A DNA stretch of 64,000 bases from Actinomadura rudentiformis. GTDB taxonomy: Bacteria; Actinomycetota; Actinomycetes; Streptosporangiales; Streptosporangiaceae. This document shows positions 43,092 to 50,945 of the stretch, piece by piece. Each line of letters starts with the position of its first letter. The first letter of the stretch is position 1. A model generated the notes under the pieces. The model saw nothing but the letters and a program-made list of their open reading frames with translations, was not told the origin of the DNA and searched no databases. Position numbers and translations under genes: made by a program. The stretch lies in contig NZ_WBMT01000018.1 of the NCBI RefSeq assembly GCF_008923185.1, positions 186,001-250,000 on the forward strand, given 5' to 3'.

Positions 43092-43712
43092 ATGCCGACG
43101 CGCCCGGAGGATCTGCACCTGGCACTCACCACCGCCTACAACGCTGGCGACCTCGAGAGCATGCTCGCGCTGTATGACCCCAAGGCCGTTTTCGTGATCA
43201 AGCCGGGCCATGTCACCGACGGGCCCGCAGAGTTGCGCACTGCACTACAGCGGCTCATCGAGCTCCGCGGCCACCTGACGATCCACCCGCACACCTTCGT
43301 CCGCTCGGACGATATCGTCCTCGTTCTCGGCCGGTACGCCCTCTCGGGCCGTCGACGAGACGGCAGCCCACTCGAACTCGAGGCTGGCTTTGCCGATGTC
43401 CTCCGCCGACAGCCCGACGGCCACTGGCTCCTCGCCGTTGACGACCTCAGGTTTTGGCTCGGCGGGCCCTTTGTCTGCCAGGAGTCCGGGTGGTGCGTTC
43501 AGCGATCGGTATCCGGCCCGGATCCGATCCCATGCGTCCGTGCTAGCCGTCGGCGCCTGCTGGGCCAGGTATCCGTCGATGGCGTCGGCCGCCCAGGCGG
43601 AGTGGCCGGTCGCGACGTTGTCGATGGTGTTGTGGATGTCGACGAACGCGGTACTGAAGCCGTGCTTCTTGAGCGCCTGCCGGCCGCGGCGATAGTTGCC
43701 GCCGACCCCTGA
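43092..43712 (+). CDS. SnoaL/ketosteroid isomerase-like protein, 3' end fused to antisense sequence
   Basis: Residues 1-122 from ATG 43,092 form an NTF2-like domain: LHLALTTAYNAGDLESMLAL, then YDPKAVFVIKPGHVTDGPAE, LTIHPHTFVRSDDIVLVLGR and ADVLRRQPDGHWLLAVDD. After about 43,455 the native C-terminus (usually a DNPxG end) is lost and the frame continues through the antisense strand of the diiron-protein gene to a chance stop. Function not known. Confidence 0.55.
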   Translation: MPTRPEDLHLALTTAYNAGDLESMLALYDPKAVFVIKPGHVTDGPAELRTALQRLIELRGHLTIHPHTFVRSDDIVLVLGRYALSGRRRDGSPLELEAGFADVLRRQPDGHWLLAVDDLRFWLGGPFVCQESGWCVQRSVSGPDPIPCVRASRRRLLGQVSVDGVGRPGGVAGRDVVDGVVDVDERGTEAVLLERLPAAAIVAADP

Positions 43713-45587
43713 CAGCTCCATCGCCAGGTTCAGGCCGAGAATCTCCGGTTCGAACGTGCGCGGAAACCGGCCGATCGCCAGCCAGAAGACCGGCGTATCG
43801 AACGACTGGTCCCGGAACCCGGACCAGGTCGCGAACTCCGGCGAGCGAGTCGGTGGGAGGTTGATGCCCATCTCCCGCAACACGGCACGGTAGATCAGCG
43901 GATGGTTCAGGCTCAGGTCGCCGTTGCCGAGCTCGTCCCAGTAGGTGTCGAACAGGAAGTGCCCGCGCTCGGAGGAGGCGAGCTGATAGTCGGTGTAGCC
44001 GGTCAGCCAGGCACCGTCGATCAGGGTGAGCGGCGCCAGTTGCACGCTCGAGTCGATCAAGTCGGCGCGGTCCGGCAAGGGATCGCCCAGGCCGTTGTGG
44101 AACTCCATGTTGTGGAGGTCGTGCTGGTCGAGCAGCCAAGACCGCAGACCGTCCACCGGGTGCTCGTCCGGCAGTGACTGGGCGGACGACTCCATGCCCT
44201 GGCGGGACCTGGCGAGCCGCTTTTCCACGTATCGCAGCGCATATCGGCGGGTCGCCGGTGTGATCGTGCGCCGCAACAGACGGATGTATGCCTGCCGGAT
44301 GTCCGCGGGAGGGTCGCCGTCATCGCGGGCGCTTTCCGAGGCCGGCCGGAGCATGATCCGCCGGGGCTGATGGGCGGGCGGTCGCCACCCTGCCCGCTGT
44401 GCGGGATCCGCCGGCAGCGCGTCGATCCATCGCTTGATCGTGTCCAGTTCGTTGTCCGGGAATATCCGGAACATCCGGCCCTTGTCCGACACGAGCGCGC
44501 CGGTCAGGCGGCTGGCCTCGGACCTGCCCGGCCAGATGAGGCGACTGTTCGCCAGCGCGGTCAGGAACGGGATCGGGTCGGTGCGCGCCTCGGAGAGCCA
44601 CTCCTGCAGCGGCCGGCCCTGCACGCTGAACCGGTCGTGATATACGGACGCCTCCCTAGCCCGGGACCGCACCAGCTCCGCCATCTCGAAACCCGGGTCG
44701 CGAGCGGCGTCCAGCTCCTGGGCCACCTCGTCGCACCAACGTCGCAGCGCGCCGAACGCCCAGGCGAAGCCGCGCTCGACCGCGGTCGCGCCGGCCGTAC
44801 CGGCTGATTCGACGAACGCGGCCGCCACGGCCTGAGCATCCTCGACCGTCGGCGGCCCGTCCGGCGTGCGCGCGCGGCTCGGATCCAGCGCGTCCCATCC
44901 AATCGCGTGCGGAAGCCGGGTCTGAACACCGTCGAGCGGCGGGAGCAGGCCGACCTCACGCAGGCAAAGGTCAAGACCGATGATCTCGCCCCGGTATGCG
45001 TCCGGGCGCCGGCTCATCGTCAACGCGACGGCCGGTAGGTAGAAGGACTGGTCGGCGATTCGGCGGTCCTGCGCCAGTTGACTCGCCGGATGCGCATGCA
45101 CGGCCACCCGGAGGTGTTGCATGAGAGAGAGGTAGACGCTGCCTCGGGACGCCCGCGGATGCCCGGCGCCGACGTCGCCCGCGAACAGGGAGAGCACCCC
45201 CATGGTGACCGCTTCCTCTGCGTTGCCCGGCTCGCTCATCCACTGCAGCCAGGCACCGGACAGCGAGGCCAAGGGAGCACACGCGAGGACCGCCCGGCGG
45301 ACGAGCACGTCGGCGCGGCCCTCGCGTTCCGCCGCGGCGAAGAGTGCCTCGAAGCGCGAGCGTTGCGTGGCGGCCCAGGCGGCGACCGACGGCCCGAGGT
45401 CGGCCAGCGGGACCCGCGAACCGCGATCGTCGGCGCAGCCGCGGTCCAACTCCGCAACGATCGCGGCCCGCAGGGCGTCGGGCAGTGGCGTGCTCTCGGG
45501 GTCACACGCGCGGGCGAACACCGTCTGGATCGGCAGCGCCGTCGGGTCGTCTACCGCCTGATCAGAACATCGGGTAGATGGATCCAT
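43245..45587 (-). CDS. tandem heme-oxygenase-like diiron (HDO) family protein
   Basis: 780 aa from ATG 45,587 (purine-rich GGAAGAAG upstream). It has two related halves. The C-terminal half carries an HDO-type ligand pattern: Glu in DTYWDELGNG and His in LSLNHPLIYR (about 550-561), Glu in LNLAMELSGVGG (about 624), His/Asp in FVDIHNTIDNVATGHSAWA (about 650-661). The N-terminal half keeps the fold (SLSGAWLQWMSEPGN, LDLCLREVGLLPP) but not these residues. HDO enzymes (UndA, BesC, SznF, FlcE) perform O2-dependent desaturation, C-C scission or N-oxygenation. Divergent from the NRPS operon. The last 70 residues are antisense to the SnoaL-like gene, so the true 3' end is probably lost near 43,456. 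Confidence 0.75.
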   Translation of the reverse strand: MDPSTRCSDQAVDDPTALPIQTVFARACDPESTPLPDALRAAIVAELDRGCADDRGSRVPLADLGPSVAAWAATQRSRFEALFAAAEREGRADVLVRRAVLACAPLASLSGAWLQWMSEPGNAEEAVTMGVLSLFAGDVGAGHPRASRGSVYLSLMQHLRVAVHAHPASQLAQDRRIADQSFYLPAVALTMSRRPDAYRGEIIGLDLCLREVGLLPPLDGVQTRLPHAIGWDALDPSRARTPDGPPTVEDAQAVAAAFVESAGTAGATAVERGFAWAFGALRRWCDEVAQELDAARDPGFEMAELVRSRAREASVYHDRFSVQGRPLQEWLSEARTDPIPFLTALANSRLIWPGRSEASRLTGALVSDKGRMFRIFPDNELDTIKRWIDALPADPAQRAGWRPPAHQPRRIMLRPASESARDDGDPPADIRQAYIRLLRRTITPATRRYALRYVEKRLARSRQGMESSAQSLPDEHPVDGLRSWLLDQHDLHNMEFHNGLGDPLPDRADLIDSSVQLAPLTLIDGAWLTGYTDYQLASSERGHFLFDTYWDELGNGDLSLNHPLIYRAVLREMGINLPPTRSPEFATWSGFRDQSFDTPVFWLAIGRFPRTFEPEILGLNLAMELSGVGGNYRRGRQALKKHGFSTAFVDIHNTIDNVATGHSAWAADAIDGYLAQQAPTASTDAWDRIRAGYRSLNAPPGLLADKGPAEPKPEVVNGEEPVAVGLSAEDIGKASLEFEWAAVSSTAREGVPAENEDDIVRADEGVRVDRQVAAELDEPL

Positions 45588-45983
45588 CGTGCTTCTTCCT
45601 CTTCCTACGTCGAAAACCTGGCAATCGCACGCAGAAGGGCCACCGCGAGCCACCTCCCTCGTACAACGGGGAATGGTGCACGGCATTGCGCAAGAAGCCG
45701 GCCGAACCTCCTGCCAAGAAACCTAACGCCGGGCCAGTGGGGGACCGTGTCCCGTAAAACAGCCCCCCGCCCCGCGCCCATGATCCGCGAAGCGGGCCGG
45801 GCGCCGCGTCGCCGGTTCACGTGACTGCGCTGGGAAGCCGGAGCTGCATATGGTCGGTCAGTGTTTACCAGCGACGAGCGGCATTCACCTGGGTCGAACC
45901 GCCTCCCGGATCGGGCCCGCCGAGGTCAGCCGGCAGGTGTGCCCGGGCTTCGTCGAAGAGGACTCGGGAAAGGTGACGGTGAG
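45588..45983. promoter_or_regulatory. divergent promoter region of the NRPS cluster
   Basis: 396 nt between the HDO gene and the desaturase. I see no IdeR/DmdR iron box (TTAGGTTAGGCTAACC-type) and no clear operator. GGTGA before ATG 45,984 is the likely ribosome binding site. Confidence 0.4.
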
Positions 45984-46958
45984 ATGACCGACCGCGAGCC
46001 CGGACGGATATGGCGCAACAGCCCGGCCGACGCCATCCTGCTCGGGATTTGCATCGTGCAGTTCGCAGGGACGATCGCGCTGGCCGTGTTGACGCCGGAC
46101 GGGCTGTGGCCGCGGCTCGGCTCGGCGATCCTGGTCACCGCCATGATGACCTACTCGGTGCTCATCGTTAACCACATGTTCGTGCACCAGCCCTGGTTCA
46201 CCGACGACCGGCTGAACGCGCTCGTGTCGTTGATGAACTCGGCGAACATCGCGCAGTCGGTACAGGCGTACCAGTTGGGTCACGTCCGCAACCACCACCG
46301 GTACAACAACGACCGTAAGCGCGACGGGGTCACCGCCGACCTCAGCTCCACTTACCGGTACAGCCGGGACGACGACCACGCCCCGCTCTGGCGGTACCTG
46401 GTCTTCAGCCTCGCCGCCTCGGCCCGGGAGTTCGTGGGCACCTGGGCGTCCTTGCGCCGGTTGTGCGGCGTCGGCCCGGCGGAGACCACGCTGCGAGGGT
46501 GGGCCGCCCGGCACCCGGCCCGGCGCGCGGCCGAGCTCGCCCAGATCCGCCGCGACCGCTTGGCACACCTGAGTTTCATCGTGCTGCTCGCCGTCCTCTC
46601 GTGGCAGTGGCTGCTGCTGTGCTACCTGCCGGCGGTAGCGGCCGCGTTTACCTGGGTCAACGTCCAGAACTACTACCGGCACTTCGGGGCGGAGCCGGAG
46701 AGCCGGTACGCGAACTCCGTGAGCTACTACAGCCGGCTGTACAACCGGCTGACCTTCAACGACGGGTACCACCAGGAGCACCATCTGCGCCCCACGACAC
46801 ACTGGACCCGGCTTCCCGAGGTCGCGGCGCAGTATCAGGAGCGGCTCGACGAGGCCGGTCGTGTCGTGTCCACGGTGCCGCCCGTGGTCGGCTTCCTGGA
46901 CACCGGTCGCATTGGTCGCATCGCCCAACGCTCCTCAGCGACCCGAGCCACCCAATGA
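45984..46958 (+). CDS. membrane fatty-acid desaturase/hydroxylase superfamily protein
   Basis: 324 aa. Integral membrane diiron enzyme with the three His boxes: NHMFVHQPWF, HVRNHHRYNND and DGYHQEHHLRPTTHW. Membrane spans lie near ILLGICIVQFAGTIALAVLT, SAILVTAMMTYSVLIV and IVLLAVLSWQWLLLCYLPAV. Length matches acyl desaturases and beta-carotene hydroxylase-like proteins. First gene of the NRPS operon, joined by ATGA overlap to the N-hydroxylase frame. It may desaturate or hydroxylate an acyl or aminoacyl group on the product; the substrate is not known. Confidence 0.88.
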   Translation: MTDREPGRIWRNSPADAILLGICIVQFAGTIALAVLTPDGLWPRLGSAILVTAMMTYSVLIVNHMFVHQPWFTDDRLNALVSLMNSANIAQSVQAYQLGHVRNHHRYNNDRKRDGVTADLSSTYRYSRDDDHAPLWRYLVFSLAASAREFVGTWASLRRLCGVGPAETTLRGWAARHPARRAAELAQIRRDRLAHLSFIVLLAVLSWQWLLLCYLPAVAAAFTWVNVQNYYRHFGAEPESRYANSVSYYSRLYNRLTFNDGYHQEHHLRPTTHWTRLPEVAAQYQERLDEAGRVVSTVPPVVGFLDTGRIGRIAQRSSATRATQ

Positions 46959-46993
46959 ACCAGCCGGGCAGACGTCGAGGAGGGGAGCGGTAC

Positions 46994-48823
46994 GTGCGGA
47001 ATCTCGGCACGCCGGATGACCCGTACGACGTGATCGGGCTGGGCTTCGGACCGTCGAACATCGCACTCGCGATCGCTGCCCAGGAGATCGCGCCGGATCG
47101 CCGCTGCCTGTTCCTGGAGCGCTCTGGCGACACGCGCTGGCACGAGGGCATGCTCATCGACGGCGCCCGGATGCAGATCTCCTTCCTCAAGGACCTGGTG
47201 TCCCTGCGGAACCTGGCCAGCCCATTCACCTTCCTCCAGTACGAGAAGGCCAAGGGGCGGCTGGAGAGGTTCGTGAACCTCGCCGAGTTCCGGCCGACCC
47301 GGCTGGAGTTCCAGGACTACCTGAGGTGGGTCGCCGCACAGTTCGCCGACATGGTGCGCTACCACTCCGCGGTCCGCGCGGTGACCCCGGTCCGCGACGA
47401 CGACGGCACGCTGCCGCTGTTCCGGGTGACCGCGACCGACACCACGACCGGCGGCGTCGTCGAGTACCACGCCCGCAACATCGTGCACGCGCTCGGCGGC
47501 GTACCCCGCGTGCCGGAGGCGGTGACGCTCGGCCCGACCGTGGTGCACTCCAGCGCGTTCCTGCCAACGGTCCCCGAGACGTTCACCGACCGCGACCGCG
47601 AGTGGGAGTTCGCGGTCGCCGGCGACGGGCAAAGCGCCGGCGAGATCACCCACTACCTGCTGGACCGGTACCGCAACGCCCGCGTGCACCTGATCCTGCC
47701 GGGGTACTCGCTGCGTGCCACCGACAACAACCCGTTCGCGAACGAGCAGTTCTTCGAGGCCAACGCCGCCGACTTCTACTCCCGCAACGAGGCGAACCGG
47801 CGCGACTACTACGCCGGCCTGCGAACCACCAACTACGGCGTGGTGGAGGCGAGTTTTCTCGACGAGCTGTACCGGCTGGTCTACGCCGACGAGGTCCGCG
47901 GCCGCACCCGCCTCGTGGTCCACGACGGCTCCCGGCTGACCGGGGCGGAGGCCGGGGCCGACGGCACGGGCGTCCGGATCGGGGTCGACGCCCGCTTCGG
48001 CGGCGGGGCCCGCGTGCTCCGAGTTGACGGCCTGGTGCTGGCCACCGGGTACCGGCGCGAACTGGACTCGGATATGTACCGCGACGTCCTTCCCTACCTG
48101 GACACCGACGCCGATGGCGGGCTGGCGGTTTCCCGTGAACACCGCGTGCGCACGACCGACGAGCTGACCTGCGGCCTGTACGTGCAGGGCTTCGCCGAGG
48201 CGACGCACGGGCTCGGCGACACGCTGTTGTCGCTGCTGCCCTTCCGGTCCAAGCAGATCATCACAGCCATCGCCAAGGACGGTGGTTCGCTGGCCCGCGC
48301 GTTCCCGCCGGCGGGGCACGACGCCGGGCCGACCGCCGCGACGCTGGTGACGCTGATCGAGCGATGCGGCTCCGGAACGCTGGTGAGCGCCGGTGCGGGG
48401 GAGTTCCCGGTCGCGACCCGGCTGCCGCTGGTGCTGGATCGCGACCGCGGTCGCAACGGCGTCCTGCTCGGGGTGCTCGACCGGACCGATCCGCAGCTGC
48501 CGCTGCTGGACGGCGGCAAGGTGCTGGCGATATTCCAGCCGGACGGGGCGCCGCCCGGCGAGCCGCAAGCCGGGGACTCGATGTTGATCGACGTTCGCGG
48601 ATGCGCCCGGGTGGTGACCGACCGGGACCGACCTGTGGCGCACCCGGCTCGCGTCGACCCGGCGGATTCCGGGCCGGCCGCACACGCCGTCGGTTCGGTC
48701 CGGATCGAGATCGAGATCGAGGCTCTTTCCAGCCGGTTCCCCCTGTCATCGGAGCCGAGTGCGGCCCCGGCCGAGAGCGAGAGCGAGAGGCAGTCATGGC
48801 CGACACCGACGAGATGTACGTGA
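46994..48823 (+). CDS. SidA/IucD/PvdA-type amino acid N-hydroxylase fused to a PaiB-like FMN barrel fragment
   Basis: 609 aa from GTG 46,994 (AGGAGG 10 nt upstream; ATG 46,955 is the alternative). Residues 1-445: flavin N-monooxygenase with FAD motif VIGLGFGPSNIALAIAA, ligand-site segment QISFLKDLVSLRNLASPFTF, NADPH motif EFAVAGDGQSAGEITHYLLD, NNPFANEQFFEANAADFYSR and the C-terminal LVLATGYRREL. It hydroxylates the side-chain amine of ornithine or lysine. Residues 450-540: LVTLIERCGSGTLVSAGAGE, then FPVATRLPLVLDRDRGRNGV and LPLLDGGKVLAIFQPDG, like the first half of the PaiB FMN-binding split barrel. The tail then becomes low-complexity and overlaps mbtH by 28 nt. Confidence 0.88.
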   Translation: MRNLGTPDDPYDVIGLGFGPSNIALAIAAQEIAPDRRCLFLERSGDTRWHEGMLIDGARMQISFLKDLVSLRNLASPFTFLQYEKAKGRLERFVNLAEFRPTRLEFQDYLRWVAAQFADMVRYHSAVRAVTPVRDDDGTLPLFRVTATDTTTGGVVEYHARNIVHALGGVPRVPEAVTLGPTVVHSSAFLPTVPETFTDRDREWEFAVAGDGQSAGEITHYLLDRYRNARVHLILPGYSLRATDNNPFANEQFFEANAADFYSRNEANRRDYYAGLRTTNYGVVEASFLDELYRLVYADEVRGRTRLVVHDGSRLTGAEAGADGTGVRIGVDARFGGGARVLRVDGLVLATGYRRELDSDMYRDVLPYLDTDADGGLAVSREHRVRTTDELTCGLYVQGFAEATHGLGDTLLSLLPFRSKQIITAIAKDGGSLARAFPPAGHDAGPTAATLVTLIERCGSGTLVSAGAGEFPVATRLPLVLDRDRGRNGVLLGVLDRTDPQLPLLDGGKVLAIFQPDGAPPGEPQAGDSMLIDVRGCARVVTDRDRPVAHPARVDPADSGPAAHAVGSVRIEIEIEALSSRFPLSSEPSAAPAESESERQSWPTPTRCT

Positions 48824-49023
48824 TTGTTCGCAACGACGAGGAGCAGTACTCGATCTGGCGGTCGGGTCGGCCGGTACCGGCAGGGTGGGAGCCGGTCGGC
48901 GAGCCGGCGTCCCGGGATGACTGTCTGGCGCGCATCGGCGAGTTGTGGACGGACATGCGCCCGGCCAGCCTGCGGGCCGCCATGAGCGCCTCCGCCGAGG
49001 AGCAAAGGACGCACAGTGGCTGA
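48796..49023 (+). CDS. mbtH: MbtH-like NRPS accessory protein
   Basis: 75 aa from ATG 48,796. MYVIVRNDEEQYSIWRSGRP, then VPAGWEPVGEPASRDDCLAR and IGELWTDMRPASL contains the family signature (NxExQYSxW, VPxGW, WTDMRPxSL). It binds adenylation domains and is often needed for their folding and activity, so it should serve the A domains of the NRPS encoded at 52,782. Confidence 0.97.
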   Translation: MADTDEMYVIVRNDEEQYSIWRSGRPVPAGWEPVGEPASRDDCLARIGELWTDMRPASLRAAMSASAEEQRTHSG

Positions 49024-49109
49024 GCCAGAGTACGCGACCGGGTCACCAGTCAGCTCCCACATCCCCGTGTCCCTTCCGGACCTTCACCAGCTTTGGCGGC
49101 TGAGCGGCA

Positions 49110-50945
49110 ATGACGACAGCGAATGATGAGGAAGTGGCGAAAGTGGATCAGAGGCCGGCCGCACGGCCCAACATCCTGCGCCGGTCGCGCACGTTGCTGC
49201 TCGCCGCCTTTCGCGCCCATCCGGGTCCAATGAGCTGGGGGCTGGCCGCCGCGATGCTGTACGGAGCGGGACTGACCGTCTGGTCCGTCGCGCTCGGCGA
49301 GCTGGTCAGCCACGTGGTGATACCGAGGTTCGAGGGCGGACAGGTGTCCACCGGCACCGCCCTCGCCCTGGTCCTGGTCGTGCTCGCGATCGGCGTGGTC
49401 AAGGGCACGGCAGGGCTGATGCTGCGATGGACCGCCACCGCGACCCGGGCCCGGTTCGATGCCACCCTGCGGGAGTCCGTGGTCGAGCGGTACGACGCGC
49501 TGCCGATTGCCTACCATCGGGCCCACCCGACCGGCGAGAAGCTGGCGCACGTCACCTCCGACCCGGAGGCGGCCGCGGACCTGCCGGCCCGAATGCCGCA
49601 GGTACTCGGCATGTTCCTGATGTTCCTGGTCACCGCCGGCTGGATGCTGGCGGTGGACCCGATCCTGGCAGTGGTCGGCGGTGCCTCGATCCCGGCGCTG
49701 TTGCTGGTCAACTCCGTGTACCAGAAACGGGTCGAAGGGCTTGCCGGGGAGGCCCAGAAGCGGCTGGGGCGGGTGACCGCAATCGCCCACGAGAGTTTCG
49801 ACGGCGCGTTCCTGGTGAAGACGCTCGGTCGGGACCGCGCCGAGCGGGACAGGTTCGGCGCCGAATCGGCCCGGCTCCGCGATGCGAATATCAAGCTGGC
49901 CGGTCGGGAATGGCTGATGAACGAGCTGTTCGATCTGATCCCGGCCGCCACGTCGCTGATCATCCTGGTGGTCGGGGCGTGGCGGGTGAACAGCGACGCG
50001 ATCACGGTCGGCCAGCTGGTCAGCTTCGTCAACCTGTTCGCCATACTGGCGGTGCCGCTGAGCGTGATCGGCAACGTGCTGGCCCACCTGCCGCACGTGC
50101 TGGCGGGGTACGGCCGGGTTCAGGAGGTGCTCGGCGAGACGCCACCGCCGGCTGTGGTGGATCCGCAGCCGCTGCCGGACGGTCCGCTCGGCCTGAGCGT
50201 CCGCGGTCTCGGCTTCGCCTACGCGGACGGCCCGGAGGTCCTTTCCGATGTGAGCTTTGACGTCCCGGTCGGCGCGACCGTCGCGATCACCGGGAGCACC
50301 GGGTCGGGTAAGAGCACGCTGCTGCTGGCGCTGGCCGGCCTGCTGCCCCCGACCGGCGGCACGGTGCTGCTCAACGGGGTCGACCTGTACCGGGTCGCCG
50401 CAGCCGACCGGGCGGCGGCCTGTGCGGCGGTTTTCCAGGAGCCGTTCCTGTTCGCCGGCACGCTGGCCCAGAACGTCCGGCTCGACTTCGACCCCATCCC
50501 ATCGGAAGCACCCGCGGACGCCGACCGGGAGCGGCTGGACGAGGCGCTCCGCCTCGCCCGGGCCACCGCCATCGTCGAGCGCCAGCCGGACGGGCTGGCG
50601 ACTCGGGTCGGCGAGCGTGGGGTGACGCTGTCCGGCGGCGAACGACAACGCATCGCGCTGGCCCGGGCCCTGGTCCGCCGGCCCCGGGTGCTGTTGCTGG
50701 ACGAGGCCACGTCCGCGGTCGACGCGACCACCCGGCAGGAGATCATGCGCGGGCTGGCCACCGACTTGCCGTCCACCACCACGATCGTCGTCACCACCAG
50801 CGCCGAGACGCTGGCCCGGGCCGACGCGGTCGTTTACCTCGACAGCGGCCGCGTGGCCGGTGTCGGCGCCCATGGGGACCTGCTCCGGATCGACGGCTAC
50901 GACCGGCTGATCCGGGGATACCAGCGAGAGCGGGAGGCGGTATGA
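49110..50945 (+). CDS. ABC half-transporter (permease-ATPase fusion), subunit 1
   Basis: 611 aa. Six-helix ABC exporter-type membrane domain (to about residue 320), then the nucleotide-binding domain: Walker A ITGSTGSGKSTLLLALAG, signature VTLSGGERQRIALARAL, Walker B VLLLDEATSAVD. The switch-loop His is replaced by Thr (TTIVVTTSAETL). Stop overlaps the next gene start by ATGA. Probably one half of a heterodimer that exports the peptide product or handles it as in IrtAB-type siderophore systems. Confidence 0.93.
   Translation: MTTANDEEVAKVDQRPAARPNILRRSRTLLLAAFRAHPGPMSWGLAAAMLYGAGLTVWSVALGELVSHVVIPRFEGGQVSTGTALALVLVVLAIGVVKGTAGLMLRWTATATRARFDATLRESVVERYDALPIAYHRAHPTGEKLAHVTSDPEAAADLPARMPQVLGMFLMFLVTAGWMLAVDPILAVVGGASIPALLLVNSVYQKRVEGLAGEAQKRLGRVTAIAHESFDGAFLVKTLGRDRAERDRFGAESARLRDANIKLAGREWLMNELFDLIPAATSLIILVVGAWRVNSDAITVGQLVSFVNLFAILAVPLSVIGNVLAHLPHVLAGYGRVQEVLGETPPPAVVDPQPLPDGPLGLSVRGLGFAYADGPEVLSDVSFDVPVGATVAITGSTGSGKSTLLLALAGLLPPTGGTVLLNGVDLYRVAAADRAAACAAVFQEPFLFAGTLAQNVRLDFDPIPSEAPADADRERLDEALRLARATAIVERQPDGLATRVGERGVTLSGGERQRIALARALVRRPRVLLLDEATSAVDATTRQEIMRGLATDLPSTTTIVVTTSAETLARADAVVYLDSGRVAGVGAHGDLLRIDGYDRLIRGYQREREAV

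Noticed and set aside
45588..45983. iron-box (IdeR/DmdR) operator that would mark a siderophore cluster
   Set aside because: No TTAGGTTAGGCTAACCTAA-like sequence was found; ACCTAAC near 45,720 is only a half-site. A siderophore role stays open but is not supported by regulation.
46835..48685. 616-codon minus-strand frame, with a similar 670-codon one at 49,050-51,062
   Set aside because: Antisense shadows of the N-hydroxylase and of ABC subunit 1.
49016..49126. 36-codon GTG frame between mbtH and the ABC genes
   Set aside because: It overlaps the mbtH stop and the ABC start, has no family and no distinct ribosome binding site. It was considered as a precursor peptide but there is no support.
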